64,000 bases of DNA. Source: Persicaria tinctoria. Lineage: Eukaryota > Streptophyta > Magnoliopsida > Caryophyllales > Polygonaceae. The stretch lies in assembly GCA_037127255.1 (NCBI GenBank), contig JBANSL010000008.1:36469373-36533372 (forward strand). The letters run 5' to 3'. The notes beneath the pieces were generated by a model. It worked only from the letters and a program-made list of their open reading frames with translations. It searched no databases and was not told where the DNA came from. Position numbers and translations under genes: made by a program. This document shows positions 10,268 through 21,339 of the stretch, in pieces. Each line of letters starts with the position of its first letter. Within the stretch, counting starts at the first letter, position 1.

Positions 10268-10490
10268 TTAAAGAGGCTTTGGCGCTGCATTTGAGGGAGT
10301 ACCACGGAGGCCCCCATTTGAGGGAGTACCACGGAGGCCGCCGGAGGGTGAGGTTGGTAGAGGGAAGGGTTCTTCGACAGTGGTGGTTACATGAACTTCT
10401 CCGCCATTGGAGGAGGTGATGAAGCGGTGGATGTGTAGTGGTGGTGGATCCGGCCACCAAAAGGGCATTCGCCATCATATCCCCAACCCG
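10268..10490 (-). pseudogene. Possible first exon (transit-peptide-like), DUF1517 remnant
   Basis: A minus-strand frame starting near 10480 encodes MANALLVAGSTTTTHP followed by a Ser/Arg/His-rich stretch without acidic residues, which resembles a chloroplast transit peptide. It lies upstream of the DUF1517-like exons on the same strand. Near 10290-10340 an imperfect direct repeat of about 26 bp (TTTGAGGGAGTACCACGGAG) duplicates part of the frame. Linkage to the downstream exons is an inference. Confidence 0.35.
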
Positions 10491-10689
10491 ATGTATATTA
10501 TAAACAAGGTTAGGGTTAATGGTAAGTATTAGATGAATGCAAAGCATATATAAATAAGGTTAGGGTTGCTTCCAATATTTCTTCTTCTCCTTACCCGGTT
10601 CAGAGTCCAAGCTCTTGTCCTATAGGCCCATATATGTTTTGGGCCTTGTCCGGTTTATTCTTGCTTTGCTTTCATTTTTTTTTAAAGGG

Positions 10690-10861
10690 GAACTAATTAA
10701 AATACCCCTACCTTTTGGGGTATGGTAACAATATATCCTCAATTTTCAAATGTAATTAAAATATCATGACCTTTTGAAGGTAGTGATAACATATTACCAC
10801 GAGTTTTCTCATGGGTCAAAAAATATGAATTTGGGGTGTATTTAACAACACCTATTTAACA
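10690..10861. repeat. Repetitive sequence at the start of accessory block A
   Basis: Imperfect internal repeats (TTAAAATACCCCTACCTTTTG, later TTAAAATATCATGACCTTTTG) resemble the phrase-like ends of plant MULEs. The stretch 10828-10858 (TTTGGGGTGTATTTAACAAC, then ACCTATTT) recurs almost unchanged at 27703-27729. No inverse partner or target duplication could be fixed. Confidence 0.45.
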
Positions 10862-11270
10862 ACAACATGCACCGGTGGCAGAGGCGGAAGGGAAGCTCCG
10901 GACTTAGAGCGGTGGTGGGGGAGGAGATTGGGGAGAAGGAGGAGACCGTCGGCGCCATGGACGGGCTCTCGACTGCACGGTTGGAGGGAGAGGCGACGGA
11001 AGGCTTGAGGACCGGTGGATAGAGAGGACATCGATGGGGAGGGAGTTGAGGAAGAGGTCTCCGGCGGGAAGCTTCGGGTGGCCGGGAAGGCGGAATCGGT
11101 TGCATCGTCGGCGTTGTAGGCCGGGGCCTGTCACGGCCAGGAACTGAGGGGGGAGTCGATCAAATCGAGGCAGTGAGCGGGGGTTGGATGCAGCGGGAAG
11201 CAGGGTGAGCAGGGTTGTCGGAGGATGCTGTGGAGCGGCGGCCTGAGGACTGAAGTTCATGTTGTGGCGG
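10862..11270. other. GC-rich gene-fragment-like segment
   Basis: Abruptly GC-rich (GGAGG/CGGCGG) DNA in AT-rich surroundings, open on the minus strand as Pro/Arg/Ser-rich frames (10842-11105, 10904-11260). The composition suggests a captured 5' exon or leader, but the protein is low-complexity and no family was recognised. Confidence 0.35.
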
Positions 11271-12760
11271 CTAGGGTTAGAGAGGAGAGTTTTTTGGAAA
11301 GTTTTTTGTGGTTCACTTCCCTACTGTATCAATTTTTCGACAAGGCAGTCTATGTTGATTTTGTTTTTGACAAGGCAGCCTGCGTGGAAGCCTTTTTACA
11401 AATTAGTAATAAAATCGGGTTTTCTTAAACGGTCTCCTTAGGGGAAAAAATGCACCGACAACAAAATTAAACTCAAACAAATGAATTTGATTAACCGGCT
11501 CTGATGCCAATACGCTGCGCCTCCTGCAGAGGTAACTTCTCTCACTCTTCTTCTCCAATCGATCTCTTCACTGTGTTGTCATCTATGGAATCTCTCTTCT
11601 TCCACCTCTGCATCTTCATTGCTGACAGCATATTGAAGCTTTGTTTTCTTGCTGTTGCAACTGCTTGCAATCGGTTTTTGATGATGCTGGAGTTATTTTG
11701 TGCTTGTTTTTCTGGATCGGGAATGAATTCGAGTTCAGCATAGGCTTTCTGTTACCTCTTGATTCTATTATGCTCCTTTGTTCGATTTTGGTGGATTGCT
11801 GATGGCCTTGTGTATTTTTACAGTCTTCTCTTCACAATACCTCCAAATTTGGGATATGAACAAAATCCATTGAGTTTGTATTACTTCTATGAACTAGATG
11901 GCTCCAACAGCTACCTGATGAAGTGCATTGCTGAGGTGTGTCAGCATTCAATCTTTTCACCAGTGATTTCCACGGATGTTGAATTGGAGCGAAAGACGAG
12001 ATTGTGTTTGAATTGCTGTCCAATTTGAAAGGAATGTGAGGTAATGCTTGTGTATATGTGTCTCTTTGTTTATATGTTTTTCATTTTATCTATTTGACGT
12101 TTGTAGTTACTGAATACTGATTCATGAGTCTGTCATAAACATCAATGTGACATTCATGGTTGAATTTGCTTTTGATTTTCTTATTTATATGAATTACATA
12201 TTTGTGACATTCATGGTTGAATTTGCTTTTCTCAGATCCAGTTGAGGAGAAAATTTGCTTTTGATTTTCTTGGATATCCTCTAAAAAAGGATTACAGTTC
12301 TGGCTTTCTTGGTTGTTTAAGTACTTCTAGTGATGTCCCTTCAAGGTTCTCTTCCTTGTGGTTTGAATATTAAAGTGAATCACATAATTTCACCTTCCTG
12401 CATCCTTATCCTTTATATAAATATTTCGCAAAATCTTTGTTTACTATTTTATATCTTTCGTGAGCTATTGAATGGCTTAATATTATATGAAATATTAGAA
12501 TCCAGGTGTAGGTCCTCATGAATTTTAATTGTTAATGGCTTCTGATGCTACTTTAGCTACTGTTGAATTTGCTACTGTCATATATGATGGTTAGTAATGG
12601 GGGTTAGGCTTTAAATTAATTATTTTTACCCACTATTTGATAGAGTATACATGTATAATGAATTGAAAAATGAAAATCAAGTGGGTCTCAGGGGACAAAA
12701 CCCATTAACTTTGGTATATAGATCAATTTATGTAAGTACAATAGGTTTTATGTTTGTCCT
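11271..12760. other. Accessory block A interior
   Basis: Small frames only (for example 11504-11743 and 11759-12028, plus strand), interrupted and unrecognised. A phrase TGACATTCATGGTTGAATTTGC is repeated near 12145 and 12205. Possibly intron and exon debris of a captured gene. Confidence 0.35.
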
Positions 12761-12775
12761 TAAAAATTGGTTAGT

Positions 12776-13510
12776 GCTGACATAATTTTTATGCGTATTT
12801 TTTAGTCCTGACATCGTTTTTAATTTGATATTATATACATAAGTATATATGTATGCTTGAGTCCTTAAAAATTGGTTTATTTCTTAGTGCTGACATCGTT
12901 TTTATACGTATTTTTTAGTGCTGACATCGTTTTCATGCATATTTTTGTGTAGGTATATATTTGCTGACATCGTTTTTGCAATATAAGAGATGGATGGGGA
13001 AAGAGGTCAGCATTGTCGGCGTCGAAAAATTCTTTGTTTTAATTGTCTACCGTTATTCTTTGTTTCTCACTACCAAAAATAAAATAAAATATTCGTTTTT
13101 TTTTTTGTAGAACATTCCTTTGTCTCTTTGTTCTCCCCTTTTTATATTTTTAATGACTTAATACGTCAAATATATTGATCTTCGATGTCATCATTGTCGG
13201 CGTCAGCATTTCCGACGTCATTGTTGTCGGCGTCAGCATTCTCGTAGACGACGTCAGCATTGCCGATGTCAACATTCTTGTCGTCGGCGTCAGCATTGAC
13301 GCGTGGAACAAAAAAACTTCCTTGTAAACGGTGTCAGCATTGACGCGCGAAAAAAAAAAAAACAAAAAAACCTTCCTTGTAAACGGTGTCAGCATTGCTG
13401 ACGTCAATATTCCCGACGTCGGCGTCATCATTGGCGCACGGAAAAAAAAACCATCCTTGTAAACGGTGTCAGCATTTCCGACGATGACGTCAGCACTGAC
13501 GCGCGAAAAA
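12776..13510. repeat. GCTGACATCG / GACGTCAGCATT repeats
   Basis: Between 12776 and 12975 the phrase TAGTGCTGACATCGTTTTTA recurs about five times. From 13160 to 13510 GTCGGCGTCAGCATT, GACGTCAGCATTG and TTCCTTGTAAACGGTGTCAG recur many times, separated by A runs. TGACGTC/GACGTCA cores are frequent. The minus frame 13150-13548 is a by-product of the repeat. Confidence 0.8.
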
Positions 13511-13514
13511 AAAA

Positions 13515-13670
13515 AAAAAACGGGCGGGGGGCACAGAGGGGGGCACACGGGGGAAGGGGGGCAAATTGGGATGTATAGTTTTGCAAAATTCCTAAAATCT
13601 TGTATATTTGGCTAATTTAGCCTTCATATTTGTATATTTGGCAAATCCTCCCTAGAGTTAATGGTTGGGT
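13515..13670. mobile_element. Terminal region of accessory block A
   Basis: A G-rich run (GGGGGGCACA...GGGGAAGGGGGGC) is followed by phrases TTTTGCAAAATTCCTAAAAT, TTGTATATTTGGCTAATTTA and ATATTTGGCAAATCCTCCC. The same sequence of motifs closes the block at 27375-27510, so both are probably copies of one element end. The inverted partner on the left was not located. Confidence 0.45.
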
Positions 13671-14945
13671 GGTGCTTTGTTGACCGAAGGTATATATTTA
13701 GTGGGTGATTTTGTGTAACTTGAATTATAATGGGCAGTTAAGTGAAATATATGGTATTTAGTAGGCGATTTTGTGTGATTTACCCTGAAAAGTATTAATT
13801 ATATAGGTATGGCGAAGATAAATAAAATACAATAAATAGTTGCGAAATTTATAGTCATCTATATAGCGATACTTTCTATATGACGACATCATCACATGAC
13901 GTCAAGTTAATTGTAAGAAAATTGTGACCAATGTCAGCCGCCCTAATTAACAACCGAAGTCATGATCAACTCTTTTTTTTTGGGTTAATAATCAGGGTGG
14001 AATAATCTTATTCATTTCAGCGGAATAATAAAAAACTATCCGAATTTTATAAAATATCTATTTTTTTATAAATATTTTCATAGTTACCGTAATAAGTACA
14101 TAATTGTTTTAAAAAATTATATAAAATTTTTTTGAAAAAAATTATATAAAACTTTTTAAAAAAGTTATAAAAAAAATTGGTATTTTATCTAGTTTTTATT
14201 ATTGTAAAAATATGTGTGTGAATAATAAATAATATGTTTTCCAAATGAAGATAATATTAAATTATCTTCTTTTCTTAAAAAATTGAAAAAAAAAAGTGAA
14301 AAAGTTATGGTACATTTTAATTATAATGTAGTTATAATTATAAAATTTTGAATATATTTAAAATAAAATAAATTTTAAATAAAATATATTATTTAATTAT
14401 ATTAAATTTATAATGTAAATTTTATGTTATTTTAAATATATAAAAAATACTAATTATGAATTATTTAAATATTTATAATTATAATTGTATTATAATTAAA
14501 ATGAATACACACCCCTATATTTGGGTTCGGAATGGTTTGAATATTGGAAAGGAGATAAAAGTATAAAAGTATTAAAGCGTGCAATAATGTAGAATGGTGG
14601 TGGAGGTGAAGGGTTTGATACGACATTGGTGTGGTATAACTAAGCTTTCCTTTTATGGTAATGACATTTAAGTCCCTTACCACTATTAAGACTTTAAGAG
14701 TGATTCAATTCAACGATTTTTCGAACCATCACATATCAAGATAGTAAGATTGCGACGAATAAGTAAAAGAAAGGGATTGCTCTATGTTTATTTGTCCAAT
14801 TATTCATGCATCTATATGTCTTATCCGTTTGGCACGAGTTTAAACCTCATTAGTATTGGGTTCGTGCTTCGAATCAAAAAAAAAAAAAAGTATTGGGTTC
14901 GTGCCTTAAACTTAGGCTAATTACTTAAAAAAAAAAGAAAATTTC
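13671..14945. other. AT-rich spacer with MITE-like remnant
   Basis: No coding content was recognised. Around 14110-14240 the phrase TTGGTATTTTATCTAGTTTT then AAAATATGTGTG resembles sequences at 210-289, 3230-3306 and 29735-29800, a dispersed AT-rich repeat. Confidence 0.4.
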
Positions 14946-15009
14946 AGCCTAAGGCACAAATTTTTGTCTTAATTACAGGAACATCCTAGCTTTTGTAAAA
15001 CTTACTAGA

Positions 15010-15570
15010 GTGTCCACCTTTCTAATTTCGGATGTTTATTTTTCGATATTACCCTTCTTCTATTATACGGTCAAAATCCCTAACCCCATTGCCGCACAAG
15101 CCGATGCCCCAATTTGTAAAAGAGAGAGAAGAGCTCCGCCTGAACAAGGACGAAGAGGAGGAGATCTCGATGCTGAATCTCGCCGTTGCCTCACCGTCGT
15201 CGCCGAGATCTTCTGTTGATTCTCCCACTCTCGAATCGTTCAGGCCACCGCAACCATCATCAGCGGGATACAGAGGAGAAGGAGCGGCCAACCTCGAACT
15301 GAAGCGGGACGACGGCCTACCTGGTAGGAGCCCAAATTGAACGACGGAGTGAACACACCATCAACGGCGGCGACATCGTTGATGATCTCGCTCCGAACCC
15401 TAGCACCATCAATGGCGACGCCGCAGCCTCGCCCGCTGTTGTTACGCCGTCTATACCGCCGACCTCCTCGGCCACGGCCGCTCCGCAGCGCCCGCTGCTA
15501 CCTCGGCTGCTTCGAGGACGAGGTCGCCCCGCCTCCCTCTGTTTCTTCTCCGTAGATTGTAGATCCATCA
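15010..15570. other. GC-rich gene-fragment-like segment in block B
   Basis: GC-rich stretch open in several frames (for example 15032-15340 plus, with an acidic LNKDEEEEISMLNLAV segment; 15317-15571 minus). It begins just after the block's left edge, the usual place for a captured 5' exon. No family was recognised. Confidence 0.3.
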
Positions 15571-16586
15571 TGTAATGTGCAGGTATTGCTCATTCTCCTT
15601 TACTAGTTGTGATTTTGGCCTGTAATTTGGTAGAGTAAAAATTGAAGCAATGGGATTTGAACTTCCTGTATGATCAACTTTGTTTTTATATAGTCATGAA
15701 CTCTGAATCGAACGATCAAATAGCTATTAATTAATTGTTTATAAAATTGATTACAAATAATTAGGGACAGCTTGTGAATAATTTAGTTTATAGATTCAAA
15801 CGGGGTAGCTGGCATTTTGGATTTGGCCGGCACTTGCATCCCAAAGTCCAACAACAATTCGTCTTTGTATCTTGGATGTTCGAATTCCAGTATCACCTCT
15901 TTAAGATTTCAATATTGTGGTGCTTTTCATTCACTGGAAAAAAATCAAATACATTCTGATTCAACTAATTAAAGAAACTGAATTCCAGTATCAAAAAATA
16001 ATTATAACTTATAACTGAATTCCAGTATCACCTCTTTGAATGTGAGGAATTGCTCCTAACTATAAGTTTTTAGTTGACTGTGTTATAATTTAGAAATACT
16101 CTGTAGTATTTACCTGATTCATTTGAACTAAAATGCTGCATTATGGCTACTTTGTGAATGTGTGAGCAACTCCTCCTTTATGCATCTTTCTTTACTTTCT
16201 CTTGATGGGGCATGATATTCAATTTGCAGGGGAGATCAAATGTGTGAGGTCTCTTAACCATGGGTAATAGCGTCAGGCATTAAAGGTTACATTTTCTCTT
16301 ACCCATGGATAATGATTATGTTTCTTTGGGGCCTTAAGGTTACACTTTCTCTTTTATTAAATGCTAACATCTTCTGAAAATTTTAGAAATTTATTAAATG
16401 GAGATGATAAACCAGTGGCTGTGATTGTTCCCAGAAAAACATTGCAGCCAGAGACGAAAGGTTGCTAATCAGTCTACTCTTTATCCTTACTACCTGTGTT
16501 TCTGTGACGACTGGTGTATTCTTGTCGGCGTCTCTGTTTCACTTTATGTAACTCGCTTGTTCTAACCCACTTTTCCATCTTGTCAG
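15571..16586. other. Intron-like DNA
   Basis: T-rich sequence without coding frames. A phrase GAATTCCAGTATCACCTCTTT occurs twice (about 15883 and 16017). Confidence 0.35.
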
Positions 16587-16680
16587 CGGTCCCTGAGTGG
16601 TTTGCTGCTGGATCCTTTGGCTTGGTGACAATCTTTACCTTACTTCTCCGAAATGTTCCCGCACTCCAGTCAAACTTATT
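16587..16680 (+). pseudogene. Captured exon, hydrophobic peptide
   Basis: TTGTCAG before 16587 and GTATGT after 16680 form splice borders around an open 94-base exon encoding a membrane-like segment (VPEWFAAGSFGLVTIF, then TLLLRNVPALQSN). The exon looks genuine and conserved, but I could not assign the protein family. Neighbouring exons were not found. Confidence 0.4.
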
Positions 16681-17883
16681 GTATGTTACTTCTGAAATTG
16701 GGATGTGAAACCATTGATTGTGAGTGAATCTGAGGGGGCTCTTTTGTAGCTTGGAATTGCGTATATGATCATCATAGGTATTCATTTCCTCTCTCTTTAA
16801 ATTGCGAATTATGACTTTTTAGCTGCCTTTTGTTATATGATCTGTCACTTTTTGATGCAAAATTTTTGTGACAATGTGACTTAGCTCTCTTCTTGGCGCT
16901 CATAGTTTTTAGGGGGTGGATTAGGGGCTGTTTTGGAGCTTTATTGGGACTCGGGAGTGATTTTTGTGTTGTTGTCGGGATTAGGGGTGGGTTAAAAGAT
17001 GGTGAATTTAGATGAGCTCACTAAAACTTAAGGTACAACCAGAGCAAAGACGGGGCTGCTGACGCCGATGAGTCTGCTTATTTGATGCTGACATCTAATA
17101 ATTAGAATATTTGATGCTGACATCTTCGTGTGTTGAACTGTCTTGGCTGCTATGCTGACATCTAATAATTTTTATAGTTGCTATGCTTCCATTCTATTGC
17201 TTTTGAATATATATATAGAAAATATACCTTTTTTCATATGAATTTTCGTGTGTTAAGTATGCTAAATCTTAAATATATTCAGTGTGTTTTTTCCATAAGC
17301 TGTTCTTTATCCTTTTGTTTTCACTTTCCATTTTTTTTTATGTTTCTTGTGCTTTCCCTCTCCTTTTCCTTTCATGTTTTTTGGCTTCTGCAATGAAATT
17401 GGACATTTGGAAAGGGAAGGTTTCTTTTGTATGGCCTATGAAGGGTTAATTGTGCTATTTATGCTTCTCATGCATCTGCAAAGTGAGGCCTACAAATGGC
17501 ATATAAGCTGAACACATTTGGAAAGGGATGGTTTCTTTGTTTTGTCTTGTTAGGTATTCTAGACTTCTAGTTTGGAAAGACTGATATAATAATATCAATC
17601 ATTGTAATACTAATATTTGAAGGTAATTAACCATAGAATTCCATATATAATGACTTCTTCCTGATTTTCTTTTCTTTATGGTTTGGGGAAAACTAGTTTG
17701 GATGTAAAATATTTTCTTTTCTTGTTTTATACTCTTTTATAGAATTCCATATATATAGAGTTCTCCTATGAAATTATCCTGCAATTGTCCTAAATCTATC
17801 TCGCTTTAAGGTTTTCAATTATATTATTAACGTGAATACCAATCTCGTTATAGTCCTGATTGTGCAAGGACGAAGAAATTTAA
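16681..17883. other. Intron-like / spacer DNA of block B
   Basis: T-rich DNA with three TGCTGACATCT phrases near 17093-17165 and no recognised exon. Confidence 0.35.
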
Positions 17884-18884
17884 GGCTATAATCTGAATGC
17901 AACAACAACTACAACAACTACTACCCAGTATATCCCGCCAAAGCAGGGTCTGGGGGGTCAGGATGTACGCACTCATTCCCCGAATAAGTCGAGAGAGTGT
18001 TTCCGAAAGACCCTGAATAATAGAAAACTAGAATTGTGGGCGAGCGAGACTCATACAAAGGAAGCCTAAACATAGACGAAGCAAGGGAAAGGTAAAAGGA
18101 CGCAAGGGCAAAAGGCCAAACATAATAGCACGAAACACTATCCCTCCGCAACCCGAATGCACCGCCTCCAGTGGTCCCTATCTGAAGTGAGATCTTCCGA
18201 CAGATTTAGAAGGTTAAGATCCTTACGAATAACCTCCAACCAGCTCTTCCGTGGTCTACCTCTCCCTCTACAAATAACTCCGAGATCCAAACTCTCGCAC
18301 CTGCGAACCGGGGCCGAAGACGGTCTCCTGCATACGTGTCCAAACCAACGCAATCTGCCCTCCCGCAGCTTGTCCACTATACTCGCCACTCCAACCTTGC
18401 TCCTGATGTCCTCGTTTCTGATTTTGTCCAGTCTTGTGTGTCCACTCATCCAGCGCAGCATTCTCATCTCAGCCACTGACAGCTTATGCTCTTGAGCTTT
18501 AGTTGTCGGCCAACATTCCGAGCCGTACAGAATAGTCGGTCTAACAACCATCCTGTAGAATTTCCCTTTTAGTTTTGCCGGAACTTTTCTATCACATAAC
18601 ACTCCCGACGCTCTTCTCCATCTTAGCCAACCCGCTTGAATTCGATGATCGATGTCCCTGTCTATACCCCCATTGCTTTGAACGAACGAGCCAAGGTACC
18701 TGAAAAACTCTTTTCTGGGGACTAGCTCTTCCCCCAATAAAACCGAATCCCCTGCATCCCTGCCCTCTCCAAAGCAGAACTGGACATACTCGGTCTTGGT
18801 CCTACTCAGTCTGAAACCCTTCGACTCCAACACACTTCTCCATCTTTCAAGTCTGCGAGCCAATCCATCTCGGTATGCATTGAT
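17884..18884 (-). mobile_element. 5'-truncated RTE-clade LINE
   Basis: The insertion is flanked by the 9-bp target duplication GAAATTTAA (17875-17883 and 18885-18893). On the minus strand it ends in short GTTGTTGTAG-type repeats (17899-17923), as RTE elements do. It carries only the C-terminal part of the reverse transcriptase protein, and the 5' end is lost at 18884. Confidence 0.85.
18138..18863 (-). CDS. RTE LINE reverse-transcriptase C-terminal region (partial)
   Basis: The 241-codon minus-strand frame is open to its stop. It holds markers of the region downstream of the catalytic RT core in RTE-type LINEs: SRTKTEYVQF near residue 20, FRYLGSFVQSNGGIDRDI near 55-75, LYGSECW near 113, LSVAEMRMLRWMSGHTRLDK near 130, and LRWFGHV with RGRPRKSW near 175-205. 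The endonuclease and catalytic RT domains are absent because of 5' truncation. The first Met is internal, not a native start. The uninterrupted frame suggests a fairly young copy. Confidence 0.85.
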   Translation of the reverse strand: MARRLERWRSVLESKGFRLSRTKTEYVQFCFGEGRDAGDSVLLGEELVPRKEFFRYLGSFVQSNGGIDRDIDHRIQAGWLRWRRASGVLCDRKVPAKLKGKFYRMVVRPTILYGSECWPTTKAQEHKLSVAEMRMLRWMSGHTRLDKIRNEDIRSKVGVASIVDKLREGRLRWFGHVCRRPSSAPVRRCESLDLGVICRGRGRPRKSWLEVIRKDLNLLNLSEDLTSDRDHWRRCIRVAEG

Positions 18885-18893
18885 GAAATTTAA

Positions 18894-19480
18894 ATCTACA
18901 AGCCAATCATGTAGGCCACAAACTTTATTATCTAATACAGAAGTGGATTAATTTTTTCTTGGTATGCAAATGCAGGAATGGACCCGGAAGATTAATTATT
19001 GTCAATCATCAGAAGATCTGGCCTGGCTTGCTGGGGAATAATTTTAACTGTTCAAATTTCTCATGTCCTTCAAATGAACTGTAGATGCGTCAAAGGCCTA
19101 AGCTAAAAGCTCTTCAAGGTTCGGTACAAGTATGTATCCTTGCCCTATAATTTTTTTTTAAAAAAAAAATCAATTTATTCAAATAAGATTAATTCCTGTA
19201 TGCTTGTCATTCTTGCCAGAAAAGGACCTGATTTAAGGTTATAAAGCAACTAGCACCACAATTCACAAGTGTTAATTGGGAAATGGTATTAATAAACATC
19301 AGAATAGTGCTTACCATCTATAAATCCAGAAGGTTTAACACAGTGTTAGAAAGATTCTAGCACAATTGGATTTGATTCATGGGAAAACTTGGTGCGCTAC
19401 TCTTGCTTGGACTTTGCATTTGTTTTTTAATGTTCATCACTTATGTTGGCAGTTAATTTATGTTTCTTCTTGATTTTTAG
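18894..19480. other. Intron-like DNA of block B
   Basis: No exon, RNA or repeat was recognised. An acceptor-like TTGATTTTTAG ends it at 19480. Confidence 0.35.
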
Positions 19481-19739
19481 GTGCAAACTAGGCAGGCCTG
19501 AATCAATCAAAATCAAGGAGTGCCCCATCTTCGAGCAACTATGCACAATCTTCACAGACAATGTTGCTGCTGGCAAATACGCCCAATCAAGCCATTACGA
19601 AGATTTAGAAAACAGGTCCAATGTTGCAGACACGGCTGGATTAGCATCCTGCAATGGCAGTGAAACGCCACGTTCTGAAGCCCCGTCATCATCAAGATCT
19701 CTTGAGGACAAACAGACACTCACAAGTTACAACATATGA
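19481..19739 (+). pseudogene. Captured terminal exon, Myb/SANT-like protein
   Basis: After a clear acceptor (TTTTTAG at 19480) a frame runs from CKLGRPESIKIKECPIFEQL to a TGA at 19737-19739. The segment CTIFTDNVAAGKYAQSSHYE resembles the end of the Myb/SANT-like domain in plant L10-interacting-MYB-type proteins (linker and ELC-FxD-xATG-like motif), followed by a Ser-rich tail. Upstream helix-turn-helix exons are not present nearby. The family call is tentative. It lies on the same strand as the AP-4 epsilon-like exon, as expected of sequence carried by one element. Confidence 0.4.
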
Positions 19740-20008
19740 ACAAATCTGTTAAAGGTGCTCGAGAACTTGAATGTTGTTTTTCGTCTTACTACCTCTGGCT
19801 TTACAAGTTGTTACTTGAAACGACCTGTAACAAAATGGTACATGGAAGTAGGCCCAGGGATGGGATATATAGATAGTGTATGTTTTAAACATGAATAAAA
19901 TAAAATGTTCAAGTATGATCTTACGCTACTTATGCAAGTACAACCTTGCAAAAGAACTTTGTATTGTGCTTCTCATACTAATAAAATTTGGTTGCTCATT
20001 TCTCCCAG

Positions 20009-20152
20009 TGTCAGTCATTGATTGAAGAGTTGTCAGCGTCCCATTCAACAGATTTGCAGCAACGAGCTTATGAAGTGCAAACACTCGTTAGCTTAGATTC
20101 TCAGGCAGTTGCAAGTGCAATGCCATTTGATGCTAGCTGTGAAGATATTGAG
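20009..20152 (+). pseudogene. Captured exon of AP-4 complex epsilon-like adaptin
   Basis: CCCAG precedes and GTGTGA follows an open exon containing DLQQRAYEVQTLVSLDSQAV and PFDASCEDIE. This resembles the large-subunit adaptin segment just before a conserved VDKNLSFL-type motif in plant AP-4 epsilon. AP-4 sorts cargo at the trans-Golgi network. Only this 48-codon exon was found; it cannot make a functional subunit here. Confidence 0.55.
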
Positions 20153-21339
20153 GTGTGAGCTCTACTATTTCAGTTGCATCTGTTGCTTGGCTAATTGCAT
20201 CTGTTGCTTGGCTACTGACAGATAGCGTTTAAGTTCTCACACGAGGTTCTCCCCTTCTCTCTGAAGTTGATTTACTTGTTCAATTCGAATCAGTTTTAGC
20301 TATATATTGGTGTTACGACTGCGTTTGAGTTCAAATCCATCTGAATCTTTGAATCGATCCTGGATTTCTCCCTGATGCCTCATAATAAACTTTAAGTTTT
20401 TTATATTTATAATGATTGTTCTTCTTATGCCAGATGTTGATGACTTCTTCAACCAGTACGATCCTGGTTAGGGCTTTCTCTTTCCCTCTGTGTCATATAA
20501 AAGGGCCAAAATGCTAAATTCTGTCAGTTGGACGCTATTTGCTAATCCTTATCATATTGAGTTATTTTTTTGGTACTTCAGCAAACAACTGTATTCTTAA
20601 TCTTAGTTTTTCCTTCTCTGAAAATGTCACTTTTGTTGATTATTGATCTTGATTTTTGGACTTGCAATTTGCTCGAATATGAATTTAGGGATCTGAATTT
20701 AGGCCTTTGCTCGAATTTAAAGTCTACATATTTAGATCTGAATTTGGTTTTTAATTAAAAAGATGTAAAAGAAGCTGCTGACATCTTCAATGCTGACATA
20801 TTTAGATCTGAATTTGGTTTGTAAAAGAAGCTGCATATTTAGATCTGAACTTGCATTATTTAGATCTTCAACAAGGAATTGCAAATCCAAACCCTAGGTT
20901 CTTCGAAAATCTCTTGTGCTCAAATTGACAGATTATTTGATTGCAAGTTGTGCTTGATGATGTGCGTCTTTTGCATCTGATTTGATCATTTCTACATATG
21001 CATTTATCTGTCAATATGTGCGTCTTTTGCATCTGTCAATATGTGTATTTATCTGTCAATATATGCATTTATCATTTTCATCAGTACAACTCCACAAATC
21101 TGTCAATATGTGCGTCTTTTGCATCTGTCAATATGTGCATTTATCAGTTTCATCAGTACAGCCCCATGAATCTGCGATTACTTTATAGGAATGGGAATTT
21201 TCATAAGAAAAAGAAAGAAAGAAGGGTTAATCAGTACAGCTCCACGAATTTGTCAATATGTACATTTATCAGTTTCATCAGTACAGGTTGAGATGCTAAA
21301 AGTTGTGCACTTATCTAAATGAAGGAATTTTCCTCTTCT
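20153..21339. other. Spacer of block B with short repeats
   Basis: No family was recognised. Between 20982 and 21290 the phrase CTGTCAATATGTGC with CATTTATC and TTTCATCAGTACA repeats several times and keeps spurious small frames open. Confidence 0.4.
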
